Below are positions 17,250 through 25,261 of a stretch of DNA of 64,000 nt, piece by piece; the first letter of the stretch is position 1, and each line of letters opens with the position of its first letter. The position numbers were made by a program, and so were the translations under genes. The DNA is from an uncultured Acetatifactor sp. GTDB lineage: Bacteria; Bacillota; Clostridia; Lachnospirales; Lachnospiraceae. The stretch lies in contig CAKSAN010000006.1 of the NCBI GenBank assembly GCA_934436435.1, positions 1 to 64,000 on the forward strand, written 5' to 3'. The notes below the pieces were generated by a model. The model did no database searches. It was not told where the DNA came from and worked only from the letters and a program-made list of their open reading frames with translations.

Positions 17250-17795
17250 ATGAAAGATAAGACAAAAAAGTGGCTGGCAGTGGTAATACTGCTGGCAGTA
17301 TGTGCAGGTCTGCTGTTTGGAATTCACAGGATGTTTTACCGGGAACCGGGCAGAGAAGCAGAGGGAGTGCAGGCTACGTCTGAGGAGACAGAAATCTATG
17401 TGGAAACAGAGACGACCGATGTGAGTGAGACGGAAAATCAGGAAGCAGAACCGAAGGAATCTCTTGTGATCGAGGCAGAGGCAGCAACTTCTGTAAGTGA
17501 TACAGAACAGGAGATTCAGGAAACCCCGGAGAAGACAGAAGATGCAAAGCCCGGTGTACCGCCGGAAGTGTCGGAGGATACAGGAATAGATCAGCCGGAT
17601 ACCCCTCCGGTCTATATGGAAGAAAAGGCGGAGCAGCCGACAACGGCAGAGAGCCAACAGCCTAAGACTGGAGATTCCAAAGATGGAATGGTATATGTAG
17701 AAGGGTTTGGCTGGATTAAAGATGAAGGAGCCGGATCGGGGATCTATGCGGGCGATATGTATGAAAACGGGAATAAGATCGGAATCATGGATTAA
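17250..17795 (+). CDS. DUF6550-like anchored acidic protein
   Basis: Signal-anchor protein of unknown function associated with Tad-bearing ICEs. After KDKTKK comes one membrane helix (WLAVVILLAVCAGLLFGI, about 8-25). A long Glu/Thr/Pro-rich, probably disordered linker follows (residues 35-155), then the conserved end: DGMVYVEGFGWIKDEG and NGNKIGIMD. I chose ATG 17250 because AAAAAGGAGGG lies directly upstream; an in-frame ATG at 17160 lacks a ribosome site. It lies between pseudopilins and the large secreted protein, so a cell-wall spanning role is plausible. Confidence 0.65.
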   Translation: MKDKTKKWLAVVILLAVCAGLLFGIHRMFYREPGREAEGVQATSEETEIYVETETTDVSETENQEAEPKESLVIEAEAATSVSDTEQEIQETPEKTEDAKPGVPPEVSEDTGIDQPDTPPVYMEEKAEQPTTAESQQPKTGDSKDGMVYVEGFGWIKDEGAGSGIYAGDMYENGNKIGIMD

Positions 17796-17802
17796 GGATG
17801 AG

Positions 17803-17836
17803 AAAGCAGATGCGTAGAAATACGATCTGCTTTTTT
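17803..17836 (+). terminator. Terminator after DUF6550-like gene
   Basis: AAAGCAGAT plus CGTA (17803-17816) pairs with TACG plus ATCTGCTTTTTT (17821-17836) around a GAAA loop, with a single bulged G. Confidence 0.8.
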
Positions 17837-17852
17837 CGTGAGGAAAAATAAG

Positions 17853-19619
17853 ATGAAATTTATAAAACAAGGACTTTTTCTGCTGGTATTTCTGCTTACT
17901 GTGAGCATTCCCATAACGACTTATGCGGCCGGAGAAGGGAACATTGATCATGGAGGTGGAATGCTGGGAGAAGGAACCGGTATTAACTTTTGGAGCAGTC
18001 ATGACGAGGGAGTGCGGGTGACAGTGGTGCGGGCCAGTGACGGTGCAGTCGTGTCAGCATCCATTGATCTGACCAATAAGCAGCCGACAGACATTCGAGT
18101 GCATTTCGGCAAGGTGAGCAAAACGGCATACCGGAATGGAACGGGACTGTCTGCATGCATGGGCGGTTATACATTTTATAATCCGGCACAGCATCTTCCC
18201 CAGATTATCAGCACTTCAAGCGGTGGGGCAAATCTTACTGCTATCAAACAGTATTTCACAGACGAGCAGGTTATCAGAGCCATTGCCGGATATGTAGGCA
18301 TGGACTTTCAGACATTGGTAAACGGTGAGTATAAGTTATTGCTGGAGCCTGTGGCTTATGTGACCTTTGAAGGAGTCAGAACGGCATTCACAGCTACAGA
18401 AGCAGCAAAATACAACCAGTTAAGAGGCGGCATGATTCGTAAGAAGATGCCGTCTCTTTCTCATAAGAACCTGCCACTGGCTATGTTTTTGGAGATATCG
18501 GATCTGGGATATCCGGCATGGAGCGGCTCCAGAACGGAGAAGGCAGGCGATGAAGATATCATCCGGGCATTGGGACTTGGTATTGTGAGATTTAATGAGA
18601 CGATCACACAGGAAGTCATTCAGGCAGATTACACATACCGTGTGGATACTGATGTGATAACGGCAGTCACAGTGAGCGGAGGACAAAGCGATCCGGACAA
18701 CTCTGTCAGCGTGACATTTTCCATTTTAGGAAGAAATTACAGCGTTGGAAATGTGTATTACCCGGAAGGAGGACAGCAGCTTGTGTGGGTCAAGTGGCAT
18801 ACGCCACAGACGGAGCAGCACCTGACAATCCATGTAACGGTTAGCGGTGGAGGTACAGCAAGCAAGGGAACTATCAGCGCAAACATTGTGGATCTGGATC
18901 AGAATCCTCCACCCAATCCCGTGGCAGATGACAGAAATGATGCTTATCGCAGGGAAAATGCAATAGTACCGGTCAATACCGAGAAAACAGAGTCAGCATG
19001 GAGTGTATGGAGACCCTGGTGGAAAGAAAACTGGGTATGGCATAGTGACTGGAATTGGGAGGATGACGGACATTCGGGGGACTGTGCAGCAGGATGTACG
19101 GAAAAACATGGGCACTGGGAAGACGATGGAGAATACAAGGATGAAGGCTGGTGGGAGTTTGCCGAGGATCATTATTCGGCGTCTCTGTCTGCAACAATGG
19201 AACTTGTTACAGATGAAACATCGCCCACAGCGGATGGAAGTACGATGAAAAGTGGGTATGGAGTTAATGTGCTTGTAAACACAAGAGCCTCTACCAGCCG
19301 GTCATCAGCAACAACGGCTCCGCAGACAGCGGTCAGCTATTTTCCGGAATTCTATTATGAACGGTACTGGCGGTTGCTGGATAGAACAAGAAACGGTTAT
19401 AGTGCGGTGCTTGAATTTCAAAATAACAGATATTCCACTTACCGCCGGCGGACACATTTTACTCCTATCTGGATGCCGGATGGGGAATATAGAGTCTATA
19501 CCTATCTGCTGGACTGCTGGACACCGGATGGAATGCTATCCATGAATCTGACAGATTCGGTGCAGATAACAGGAAACCTGTGGGAAGACTGGCATATTGC
19601 ACCGCAAAATATTAGATAG
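17853..19619 (+). CDS. Large secreted surface protein of the pilus region
   Basis: I do not recognise a named family. ATG 17853 gives a clear signal peptide (FIKQGLFLLVFLLTVSIPI then TTYAA), with TGAGG just upstream; the GTG at 17838 is less suitable. The mature 560 residues are rich in aromatic and Ser/Thr/Gly residues. A tryptophan-rich patch lies at about residues 375-425 (WRPWWKENWVWHSDWNWED), containing DCAAGCTEKHGHW with paired Cys and His. No sortase signal is present at the C-terminus. Beta-rich strands dominate. It may be a tip adhesin or mating-pair surface factor; this is inference from position after the Tad operon. Confidence 0.65.
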   Translation: MKFIKQGLFLLVFLLTVSIPITTYAAGEGNIDHGGGMLGEGTGINFWSSHDEGVRVTVVRASDGAVVSASIDLTNKQPTDIRVHFGKVSKTAYRNGTGLSACMGGYTFYNPAQHLPQIISTSSGGANLTAIKQYFTDEQVIRAIAGYVGMDFQTLVNGEYKLLLEPVAYVTFEGVRTAFTATEAAKYNQLRGGMIRKKMPSLSHKNLPLAMFLEISDLGYPAWSGSRTEKAGDEDIIRALGLGIVRFNETITQEVIQADYTYRVDTDVITAVTVSGGQSDPDNSVSVTFSILGRNYSVGNVYYPEGGQQLVWVKWHTPQTEQHLTIHVTVSGGGTASKGTISANIVDLDQNPPPNPVADDRNDAYRRENAIVPVNTEKTESAWSVWRPWWKENWVWHSDWNWEDDGHSGDCAAGCTEKHGHWEDDGEYKDEGWWEFAEDHYSASLSATMELVTDETSPTADGSTMKSGYGVNVLVNTRASTSRSSATTAPQTAVSYFPEFYYERYWRLLDRTRNGYSAVLEFQNNRYSTYRRRTHFTPIWMPDGEYRVYTYLLDCWTPDGMLSMNLTDSVQITGNLWEDWHIAPQNIR

Positions 19620-19655
19620 AAGACTGAAAAATACATGCACGGAAAGGAAAAGTGA

Positions 19656-19994
19656 ATGAAGAAAAAGAAATGGATTATGACAGTATTCTTAGTGCTGGCA
19701 CTTACGATGCTGTTTGGAATGACGGTATGTGCTGCTGGAAAAGGAGATGTGGCCGGAGCCATTGAGAAAACATGGGAGGATGCTTCCGAACAGATCAAAA
19801 CGGTCGTCAACAAGGTAGTATTTCCGGCAATCGACCTGGTACTGGCTGTTTTTTTCTTTGTGAAATTGGGTACGGCATATTTTGATTACCGGAAGCAGGG
19901 GCAGTTTGAATGGACAGCACCGGCGATTTTATTCGTTTGCCTTGTGTTCACACTGACAGCCCCCATTTATATTTGGAAAATTCTTGGGATGTAG
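19656..19994 (+). CDS. DUF3852 family membrane protein
   Basis: A 112-residue protein with an N-terminal signal-like helix (WIMTVFLVLALTMLFGMTV, then CAAGKGD), an amphipathic middle and two membrane helices (VFPAIDLVLAVFFFVKLG; TAPAILFVCLVFTLTAPIYI). This small VirB2-like layout is called DUF3852 on Clostridia ICEs. It is a good candidate for a structural subunit of the mating channel: position before the TrbL-like gene fits. RBS GGAAAGGAAAAG. Confidence 0.7.
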   Translation: MKKKKWIMTVFLVLALTMLFGMTVCAAGKGDVAGAIEKTWEDASEQIKTVVNKVVFPAIDLVLAVFFFVKLGTAYFDYRKQGQFEWTAPAILFVCLVFTLTAPIYIWKILGM

Positions 19995-20020
19995 AAATCA
20001 TACCTGAAAAGAGGTGCAGA

Positions 20021-20461
20021 ATGACATTTTTTGAAAGTGAATTAGAGAAGATCCTTGGAAAAAGCTCTCTGTTAAAAAATAAAAAATATCTTGGGAAATG
20101 CTGTTATGGAATTCTGGACGGAGATATCAGAGCAAAGGTAGAATTCAAGGATAGACAAGTGGCGGATAATTATTCCGGCATCTGGGTAACGATCCTTAAC
20201 CGGAAAGAAGGTCCCGTGGATACGGTGTATCTGTCGTTTTCCGAGATCCTTGGAAAGAAACAGGTGAATAACCCGAATTTCCGTGAGGGTGTAATTCCCC
20301 ATATATGGACAAACGAAGGCAAAGATCAGTGGTATGCATATCAGCCGGTGAAAAGTGATTACCGGAAAGTGACGGAAAAAGTCGAGGATTACCTGTCTGT
20401 ATTTTTGGAAATGGACATAACAGAAGAAATGCAGGAAGGAGCAGAACAGAAATTAATTTAG
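20021..20461 (+). CDS. Conserved ICE protein, unknown
   Basis: I do not recognise this 146-residue soluble protein. ATG 20021 is preceded by AAAAGAGGTG. The visible pattern is mixed alpha/beta: ELEKILGKSSLL, CCYGILDGDIRAKVEF, GIWVTILNRKEGPVDTVYL, then IWTNEGKDQWYAYQP. There are no membrane segments. It is sandwiched between the DUF3852 and TrbL-like genes, so a cytoplasmic role near the mating channel is likely. Confidence 0.6.
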   Translation: MTFFESELEKILGKSSLLKNKKYLGKCCYGILDGDIRAKVEFKDRQVADNYSGIWVTILNRKEGPVDTVYLSFSEILGKKQVNNPNFREGVIPHIWTNEGKDQWYAYQPVKSDYRKVTEKVEDYLSVFLEMDITEEMQEGAEQKLI

Positions 20462-20488
20462 GGCAGGATCGGGGAAAGAAGGTGTTAC

Positions 20489-21349
20489 ATGTTTATATTT
20501 GATTTTGCCGCAGATACGGTATTGGATCAGATCATTGACTGGCTGTATGGTAAGATCATTGGCTTTCTCAATGATTTTTTTGCAATGATGAACAATATGG
20601 GGGTGGAACTATTTGAACTACCCTGGGTAAATGCAATTACCACTTTTTTTGGCTGGCTTGGCTGGGCGCTGTTTGTTGTTGGCTTGGTAGTGGGAGCTTT
20701 TGAATGTGCCATAGAGTACCAGGGAGGCAGAGGCAGCATGAAAGATACCGCCCTAAATTATATCAAAGGATTTATGGCAGTCAGCCTGTTTTCTGTACTT
20801 CCCATCAATCTGTATTCCCTCAGTGTGTCACTACAGAGTTCCTTTGGATCAGCATTGTCTGGAATTACCAACACGGAAAGTATCGGCATGACAGCACAGG
20901 AGGCACTGACATCGGCAGTTCTGTCGGCAATGGGAGATCCGATTGTACAGATATTCTGTGTGATCATGATGGGATATGCAGTGATAAAAGTATTTTTCGG
21001 AAATCTGAAAAGAGGAGGAATCCTTGTAATTCAGATTGCAGTCGGGAGCCTCTATATGTTTTCTGTTCCCAGAGGATATATTGATGGTTTTACCCAGTGG
21101 TGCAAACAGGTCATAGGAATCTGTCTTACCGCCTTTTTGCAGGCAACCATACTGACAGCGGGACTTATGATATTCAAAGATCATCCATTACTGGGGCTTG
21201 GAATTATGCTTTCTGCTGCGGAAGTACCGAGAATTGCCGGACAGTTTGGAATGGATACCAGCACCAGAGCAAACCTGATGAGCGGAGTCTATGCGGCGCA
21301 GGCAGCGATCAACATATCCAAGACAATCGTGAAAGTAGTGGCGGCATAA
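20489..21349 (+). CDS. TrbL/VirB6-like conjugation membrane protein (DUF6045-like)
   Basis: Polytopic inner-membrane channel component of the type IV secretion system. About six hydrophobic helices are visible, including FFGWLGWALFVVGLVVGAF, YIKGFMAVSLFSVLPINL, QIFCVIMMGYAVIKVFFG and VIGICLTAFLQATILTAGLMIF. The C-terminal soluble tail (GLGIMLSAAEVPRIAGQFGMDT, RANLMSGVYAAQAAI) is conserved in this group. It precedes the cytosine methylase, PrgI and VirB4 genes, the usual ICE order. Confidence 0.8.
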   Translation: MFIFDFAADTVLDQIIDWLYGKIIGFLNDFFAMMNNMGVELFELPWVNAITTFFGWLGWALFVVGLVVGAFECAIEYQGGRGSMKDTALNYIKGFMAVSLFSVLPINLYSLSVSLQSSFGSALSGITNTESIGMTAQEALTSAVLSAMGDPIVQIFCVIMMGYAVIKVFFGNLKRGGILVIQIAVGSLYMFSVPRGYIDGFTQWCKQVIGICLTAFLQATILTAGLMIFKDHPLLGLGIMLSAAEVPRIAGQFGMDTSTRANLMSGVYAAQAAINISKTIVKVVAA

Positions 21350-21358
21350 GGTGGTGCA

Positions 21359-22573
21359 ATGGAGAAAAAACTGGGAAGTCTGTTTGACGGGATCGGAGGG
21401 TTCCCGTTAGCAGCAAAAAGGAATGGGATAAGACCGATATGGGCAAGTGAGATCGAAAAGTTCCCCATGGCTGTGACAAGATACCGGTTTCCAAAAATGA
21501 CACACATGGGAGATATTACAAAATTACATGGAGAAAATCTTCCGGTGGTAGATATTATAGCCGGAGGTTCTCCCTGCCAGGATCTGTCTGTGGCCGGGAG
21601 ACGTGAAGGTCTTGCAGGGGTGAGGTCAGGTCTATTCTTAGAGCAGATACGGATTGTGAAAGAAATGAGAAAACAAGAGGAGAGGAGGCAGCGAAGCAGT
21701 GGAAGGAGAGCAGATGTCCCTGTTCGACCTCGGTATATGGTCTGGGAAAATGTCCCCGGAGCCTTCTCAAGTGGAGAACCTAAAGGGGCAGATTTCAGAA
21801 GAGTCCTCGAAGAAGTCTGTGGTATATCGGAGAAGTCCGTATCTATACCTGGACCGCCGGATGGGATATGGACTCCTGCCGGGATTGTGCTGGGATCGGG
21901 ATTCTCTGTTGCTTGGAGAGTACTGGACGCTCAATTTTGGGGAGTCCCCCAGAGACGGCGTAGAATCTTCCTTGTCGCAGATTTTGGAGGCTATAGTGCC
22001 GGAGAAATATTATTTGAGTCCCAAGGCGTGTGGAGGCATTATCAGGAGAGCAAAGCATCGAGGGAAAAAACTGCCCAGGCTTCTGGAAGAGGCTCTTTTA
22101 CAACAGCAGGAATAGGTGCAATAGATGAAGAACCTTTCTGCATTGCGGGAAATATTATAAACAGACAGGACAAAAACGGTGGCAATGGCTGTGGATATCT
22201 GCAAGGAATCAGCTATACACTCACAGCAACGGATCAGCATTGTGTAGCGTATATGGATGATCTGCCGGAACTTTATCAGAATGTGATCGGAGCCTTGTGC
22301 GCCAGGGATGAAAAAGGAGTAAACAGCACCTATGTCTCACAGGATAAATGTATCGTCAGTAGGAGAAAGAGAGTGAGGAGAATTACTCCGCTGGAATGTG
22401 AAAGACTCATGGGTTTCCCGGATCACTGGACAGACATTCCGGGGGCCAGTGACGGCGTAAGATACAGAGCCTTGGGAAACAGTGTGGCAATACCGTGTGT
22501 GGAATATATTCTAAGCGGTATTGCTTATTTTTTGGAAAAACAGGAGGAAGAAGATGTACATATATCCGGATAA
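21359..22573 (+). CDS. DNA (cytosine-5) methyltransferase
   Basis: Methylates cytosine C5 in a short DNA site. Motif I SLFDGIGG (residues 7-14), the catalytic PC motif at 72-73 (GGSPCQDLSVAGRR), ENV at 130-132, QRRRR at 198-202 (motif VIII) and the final motifs IX/X (LECERLMGFPD, ALGNSVAIP) are all in frame. There is no partner restriction enzyme. The middle of the gene, residues about 119-252, is overlapped by a second long open frame with its own ribosome binding site (see 21714). Lying inside the conjugation operon, it probably protects element DNA from host restriction. Confidence 0.92.
   Translation: MEKKLGSLFDGIGGFPLAAKRNGIRPIWASEIEKFPMAVTRYRFPKMTHMGDITKLHGENLPVVDIIAGGSPCQDLSVAGRREGLAGVRSGLFLEQIRIVKEMRKQEERRQRSSGRRADVPVRPRYMVWENVPGAFSSGEPKGADFRRVLEEVCGISEKSVSIPGPPDGIWTPAGIVLGSGFSVAWRVLDAQFWGVPQRRRRIFLVADFGGYSAGEILFESQGVWRHYQESKASREKTAQASGRGSFTTAGIGAIDEEPFCIAGNIINRQDKNGGNGCGYLQGISYTLTATDQHCVAYMDDLPELYQNVIGALCARDEKGVNSTYVSQDKCIVSRRKRVRRITPLECERLMGFPDHWTDIPGASDGVRYRALGNSVAIPCVEYILSGIAYFLEKQEEEDVHISG
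21714..22115 (+). CDS. Candidate overlapping gene inside the cytosine methylase
   Basis: A 133-residue frame (+1 relative to the methylase) starting MSLFDLGIWSGKMSPEPS and ending LPRLLEEALLQQQE. AAGGAG at 21703-21708 is five bases from its ATG, inside the methylase gene. The phrases ESSLSQILEAIVPEKYYLS and KACGGIIRRAKHRGKKLP look like a real, conserved protein; I recall similar short proteins annotated beside phage cytosine methylases, but cannot verify this here. No membrane segment; function unknown. The methylase motifs ENV and QRRRR are encoded by the same bases in the other frame, so both frames would be constrained. Confidence 0.55.
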   Translation: MSLFDLGIWSGKMSPEPSQVENLKGQISEESSKKSVVYRRSPYLYLDRRMGYGLLPGLCWDRDSLLLGEYWTLNFGESPRDGVESSLSQILEAIVPEKYYLSPKACGGIIRRAKHRGKKLPRLLEEALLQQQE

Positions 22574-22832
22574 CCTGAAAGCAAAGGCAACTATGTGGCT
22601 GTGGGAGTTAAAAGACCTTGCGGTGATAGGAATCCTTGTATTGATTTCCGTGTTTGGATTCGCTTATGCAAAACTGTGGTTCCCGTTGATTTTTGCAGGA
22701 GTATATGCATTTCTTACCATACAGGTGGAGGACATTTCCATTTTGAAATTTATCTGGTATGCCTGCGCTTATTTTTTAGTGGAACAGCAAAGTTTTGAAT
22801 GGAGATACAGGGGGATGGTTGCAGATGAGTAA
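22554..22832 (+). CDS. PrgI-family (VirB3-like) conjugation protein
   Basis: Small membrane protein of the mating channel. MYIYPDNLKAKATMWLWELKD is followed by two membrane helices (LAVIGILVLISVFGFAYA, FPLIFAGVYAFLTIQV), then FIWYACAYFLVEQQSFEWR. This matches the PrgI/TcpE-like proteins that precede VirB4 on Gram-positive elements. The start overlaps the end of the methylase gene by 20 nt; GGAGGAAGA precedes it. Confidence 0.8.
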   Translation: MYIYPDNLKAKATMWLWELKDLAVIGILVLISVFGFAYAKLWFPLIFAGVYAFLTIQVEDISILKFIWYACAYFLVEQQSFEWRYRGMVADE

Positions 22833-23397
22833 GAGAAAAGAAGAAACAACACAAGAACTGCTGGGAATCAAAGAACTATTGGAGTATGGAGTACGCACTT
22901 ACAGAAAGGAAGAACTGGCATACTTTCTGATCCAGCCGAGCAACCTGTCTGTGTTGTCTGAGGAAAGTCTGTCGGCAAGAATCTATGGACTGATGACGGT
23001 GCTGAAAGGGATTACGGAGATTGAAATGATGTGCTTAAATTCCCGTGAAAACTTTGAAGACAACAAAAGATATCTGAAGGAACGCATGGAAGAAGAAACA
23101 AATCCGTCCGTAAGAAAACTGTTGGAACTGGATGCCGGACATCTTGACCGGATACAGGTGCAGATGGCGACGGCAAGAGAATTTCTGCTCATTATCCGCA
23201 TGAAAAAGCAGAAAGAAAGTGAGATGCTTTCCTACTTCAACCGTATTGAAAAGATGCTGGTAGAGCAGGAATTTAAAGTAAAAAGAGCAGAAGAGGAGGA
23301 TATCAGAAGAATCCTTGCTGTCTATTTTGAGCAGAACGTTACAACGGAAAAATTCGAAGAATTTGATGGAGAGAGGTGGATAATCTTAAATGACTAA
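22825..23397 (+). CDS. VirB4-associated conjugation protein
   Basis: A 190-residue soluble, helical protein between PrgI and VirB4. ELLGIKELLEYGVRTYRKEELAYFLIQPSNLSVLSEE resembles the start of a TraE/VirB4 N-terminal domain, followed by long charged helices (NFEDNKRYLKERMEEETNPSV, split here). I place the start at ATG 22825, overlapping PrgI by 8 nt with GGGGG upstream. It overlaps VirB4 by 8 nt. It may be a split-off N-terminal module that works with the ATPase. That is inference. Confidence 0.65.
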   Translation: MSKRKEETTQELLGIKELLEYGVRTYRKEELAYFLIQPSNLSVLSEESLSARIYGLMTVLKGITEIEMMCLNSRENFEDNKRYLKERMEEETNPSVRKLLELDAGHLDRIQVQMATAREFLLIIRMKKQKESEMLSYFNRIEKMLVEQEFKVKRAEEEDIRRILAVYFEQNVTTEKFEEFDGERWIILND

Positions 23398-25219
23398 CAA
23401 CAAAAAGAAAAAAGTGCAGACAACAGAAGATGCTAAAGTGAAGGGATTTTTAGATATGATTGCACCATCCGTCATCCAGTTTTACACAGATCATTATATC
23501 TGCGGAAATACCTTCCGGTGTGTCTGGGCGCTCAGGGAATATCCGACAGCAACAGATGAACAGGCAATCCTGCGGTATCTTGGTGAAATGGATGGTGTGA
23601 CACTGCGGATATATACAAGACAGGTGACTCCGGCAGAGGAAAAAAGGATCATCAGTAATGCCGCAAATAAGAACCGCATGAAGCAGGGAAATACTGAAAA
23701 CTTACAGGAAACGGTGACGGCTGCACATAATTTGCAGGATGTGACAGATATTATCGCATCCATGCACCGGAACCGGGAACCGTTACTGCATACGGCAGTA
23801 TACCTCGAACTGTCAGCTCCGGACATGGACAAGTTAAAAATGTTGCAGACAGAAGTGTTAACTGAATTGATCCGATCCAAGTTAAACGTGGACAAGCTGT
23901 TGCTCCGCCAGAAGCAGGGATTTGTCTGTGTACATCCGGCTGGCAGAAATTTCTTTTTTGATCAGTTTGAGAGAGTACTTCCTGCTTCCAGTGTGGCAAA
24001 TCTGTTCCCGTTCAACTATTCTGGCAAGACGGACCCGCATGGATTCTATATTGGGCGGGATAAATTCGGAAGCAATGTTATTGTAGATTTTAACAGAAGA
24101 GCAGTGGACAAGACCAATGCAAACATTCTCATTCTAGGAAATTCCGGACAGGGAAAGTCCTATCTGTTAAAACTGATACAGACGATTTTCCGGGAATCCG
24201 GAATGAAAGTTATTTGCCTTGACCCGGAACATGAATATGTAGAACTGACGGAAAATATGGGTGGATGTTTTGTGGATTTGATGAGTGGGGAATATATCAT
24301 CAATGTCCTGGAACCCAAAACATGGGATGAAAATGGCAGCCCGGAGGACGCAGAGGCTCCGGAGGCGTTTCGATGCTTGTCCAGACTAAGTCAGCATATT
24401 TCCTTCTTAAAAGATTTCTTCCGAAGCTATAAGAATTTTACGGATAACCAGATCGATACCATTGAGATTATGTTGGAGAAGCTGTATGAGAAGTGGAATA
24501 TCCGGGATAACACAGATTTTGGGGAACTGACACCGGAGGACTATCCGATTCTGTCGGATCTGTATGATCTGATGGAAGAGGAATACAAGCACTATGATCC
24601 GAAAAAGAAACAACTGTATACGGCGGAACTTTTACAGGAAATCTGTCTAGGACTTCACTCCATGTGTAAGGGAGCGGAGTCTAAATTTTTTAACGGATAT
24701 ACCAATATTACGGATAACAGCTTCCTGACCTTCGGGGTAAAGGGCCTGCTGCAGGCAAGCAAAAATGTAAAGGATGCCATGCTATTCAACATTCTTTCCT
24801 ATATGTCGGATGTCTTGTTGACCAACGGACATACCGCAGCCTGTATCGATGAACTCTATTTGTTCCTTACCAACCTTACGGCAGTAGAGTATATCCGCAA
24901 TTTTGCAAAACGTGTGCGCAAGAAGGATAGTGCGGTCATTCTTGCCAGCCAGAATCTGGAAGATTTCAATATTGATGGGATCCGGGAGTACACAAAACCG
25001 CTTTTCTCGATTCCTACCCATGCTTTTTTGTTTAACGCCGGAAATATAGATGCACGGTTTTATATGGACATGTTGCAGCTTGATAAGAGCGAGTATGAAC
25101 TGATCCGCTATCCGCAGAGAGGAGTGTGTCTGTATAAATGCGGTAATGAACGCTACAATCTTATGGTTCATGCACCGGAATATAAGGAAAAACTGTTCGG
25201 GACAGCAGGAGGAAGATAA
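23390..25219 (+). CDS. VirB4/TraE-type conjugation ATPase
   Basis: Powers the mating channel. Walker A GNSGQGKS is at residues 250-257, preceded by NANILIL. The VirB4 N-terminal domain is residues 20-220, with FFFDQFERVLPASSVANLFPF leading to the ATPase. The Walker B region reads TAACIDELYLFL, followed by VRKKDSAVILASQNLEDF (motif for sensor Q). Length 609 is short for VirB4, in keeping with the Gram-positive form. It overlaps the preceding gene by 8 nt. Confidence 0.93.
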   Translation: MTNNKKKKVQTTEDAKVKGFLDMIAPSVIQFYTDHYICGNTFRCVWALREYPTATDEQAILRYLGEMDGVTLRIYTRQVTPAEEKRIISNAANKNRMKQGNTENLQETVTAAHNLQDVTDIIASMHRNREPLLHTAVYLELSAPDMDKLKMLQTEVLTELIRSKLNVDKLLLRQKQGFVCVHPAGRNFFFDQFERVLPASSVANLFPFNYSGKTDPHGFYIGRDKFGSNVIVDFNRRAVDKTNANILILGNSGQGKSYLLKLIQTIFRESGMKVICLDPEHEYVELTENMGGCFVDLMSGEYIINVLEPKTWDENGSPEDAEAPEAFRCLSRLSQHISFLKDFFRSYKNFTDNQIDTIEIMLEKLYEKWNIRDNTDFGELTPEDYPILSDLYDLMEEEYKHYDPKKKQLYTAELLQEICLGLHSMCKGAESKFFNGYTNITDNSFLTFGVKGLLQASKNVKDAMLFNILSYMSDVLLTNGHTAACIDELYLFLTNLTAVEYIRNFAKRVRKKDSAVILASQNLEDFNIDGIREYTKPLFSIPTHAFLFNAGNIDARFYMDMLQLDKSEYELIRYPQRGVCLYKCGNERYNLMVHAPEYKEKLFGTAGGR

Positions 25220-25261
25220 TGGGCCGCAGGGAGAACAGAGAAGGGAGGAAAAAACAGTAAG

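Noticed and set aside
17211..18002. Long minus-strand ORF of 263 codons
   Set aside because: Antisense to the signal-anchor and secreted-protein genes; no plausible start signals and a Cys/Phe/His-rich nonsense composition.
21359..22573. Frameshifted or split cytosine methylase
   Set aside because: All motifs from SLFDGIGG to GNSVAIP lie in one continuous frame; the second open frame overlaps rather than replaces it.
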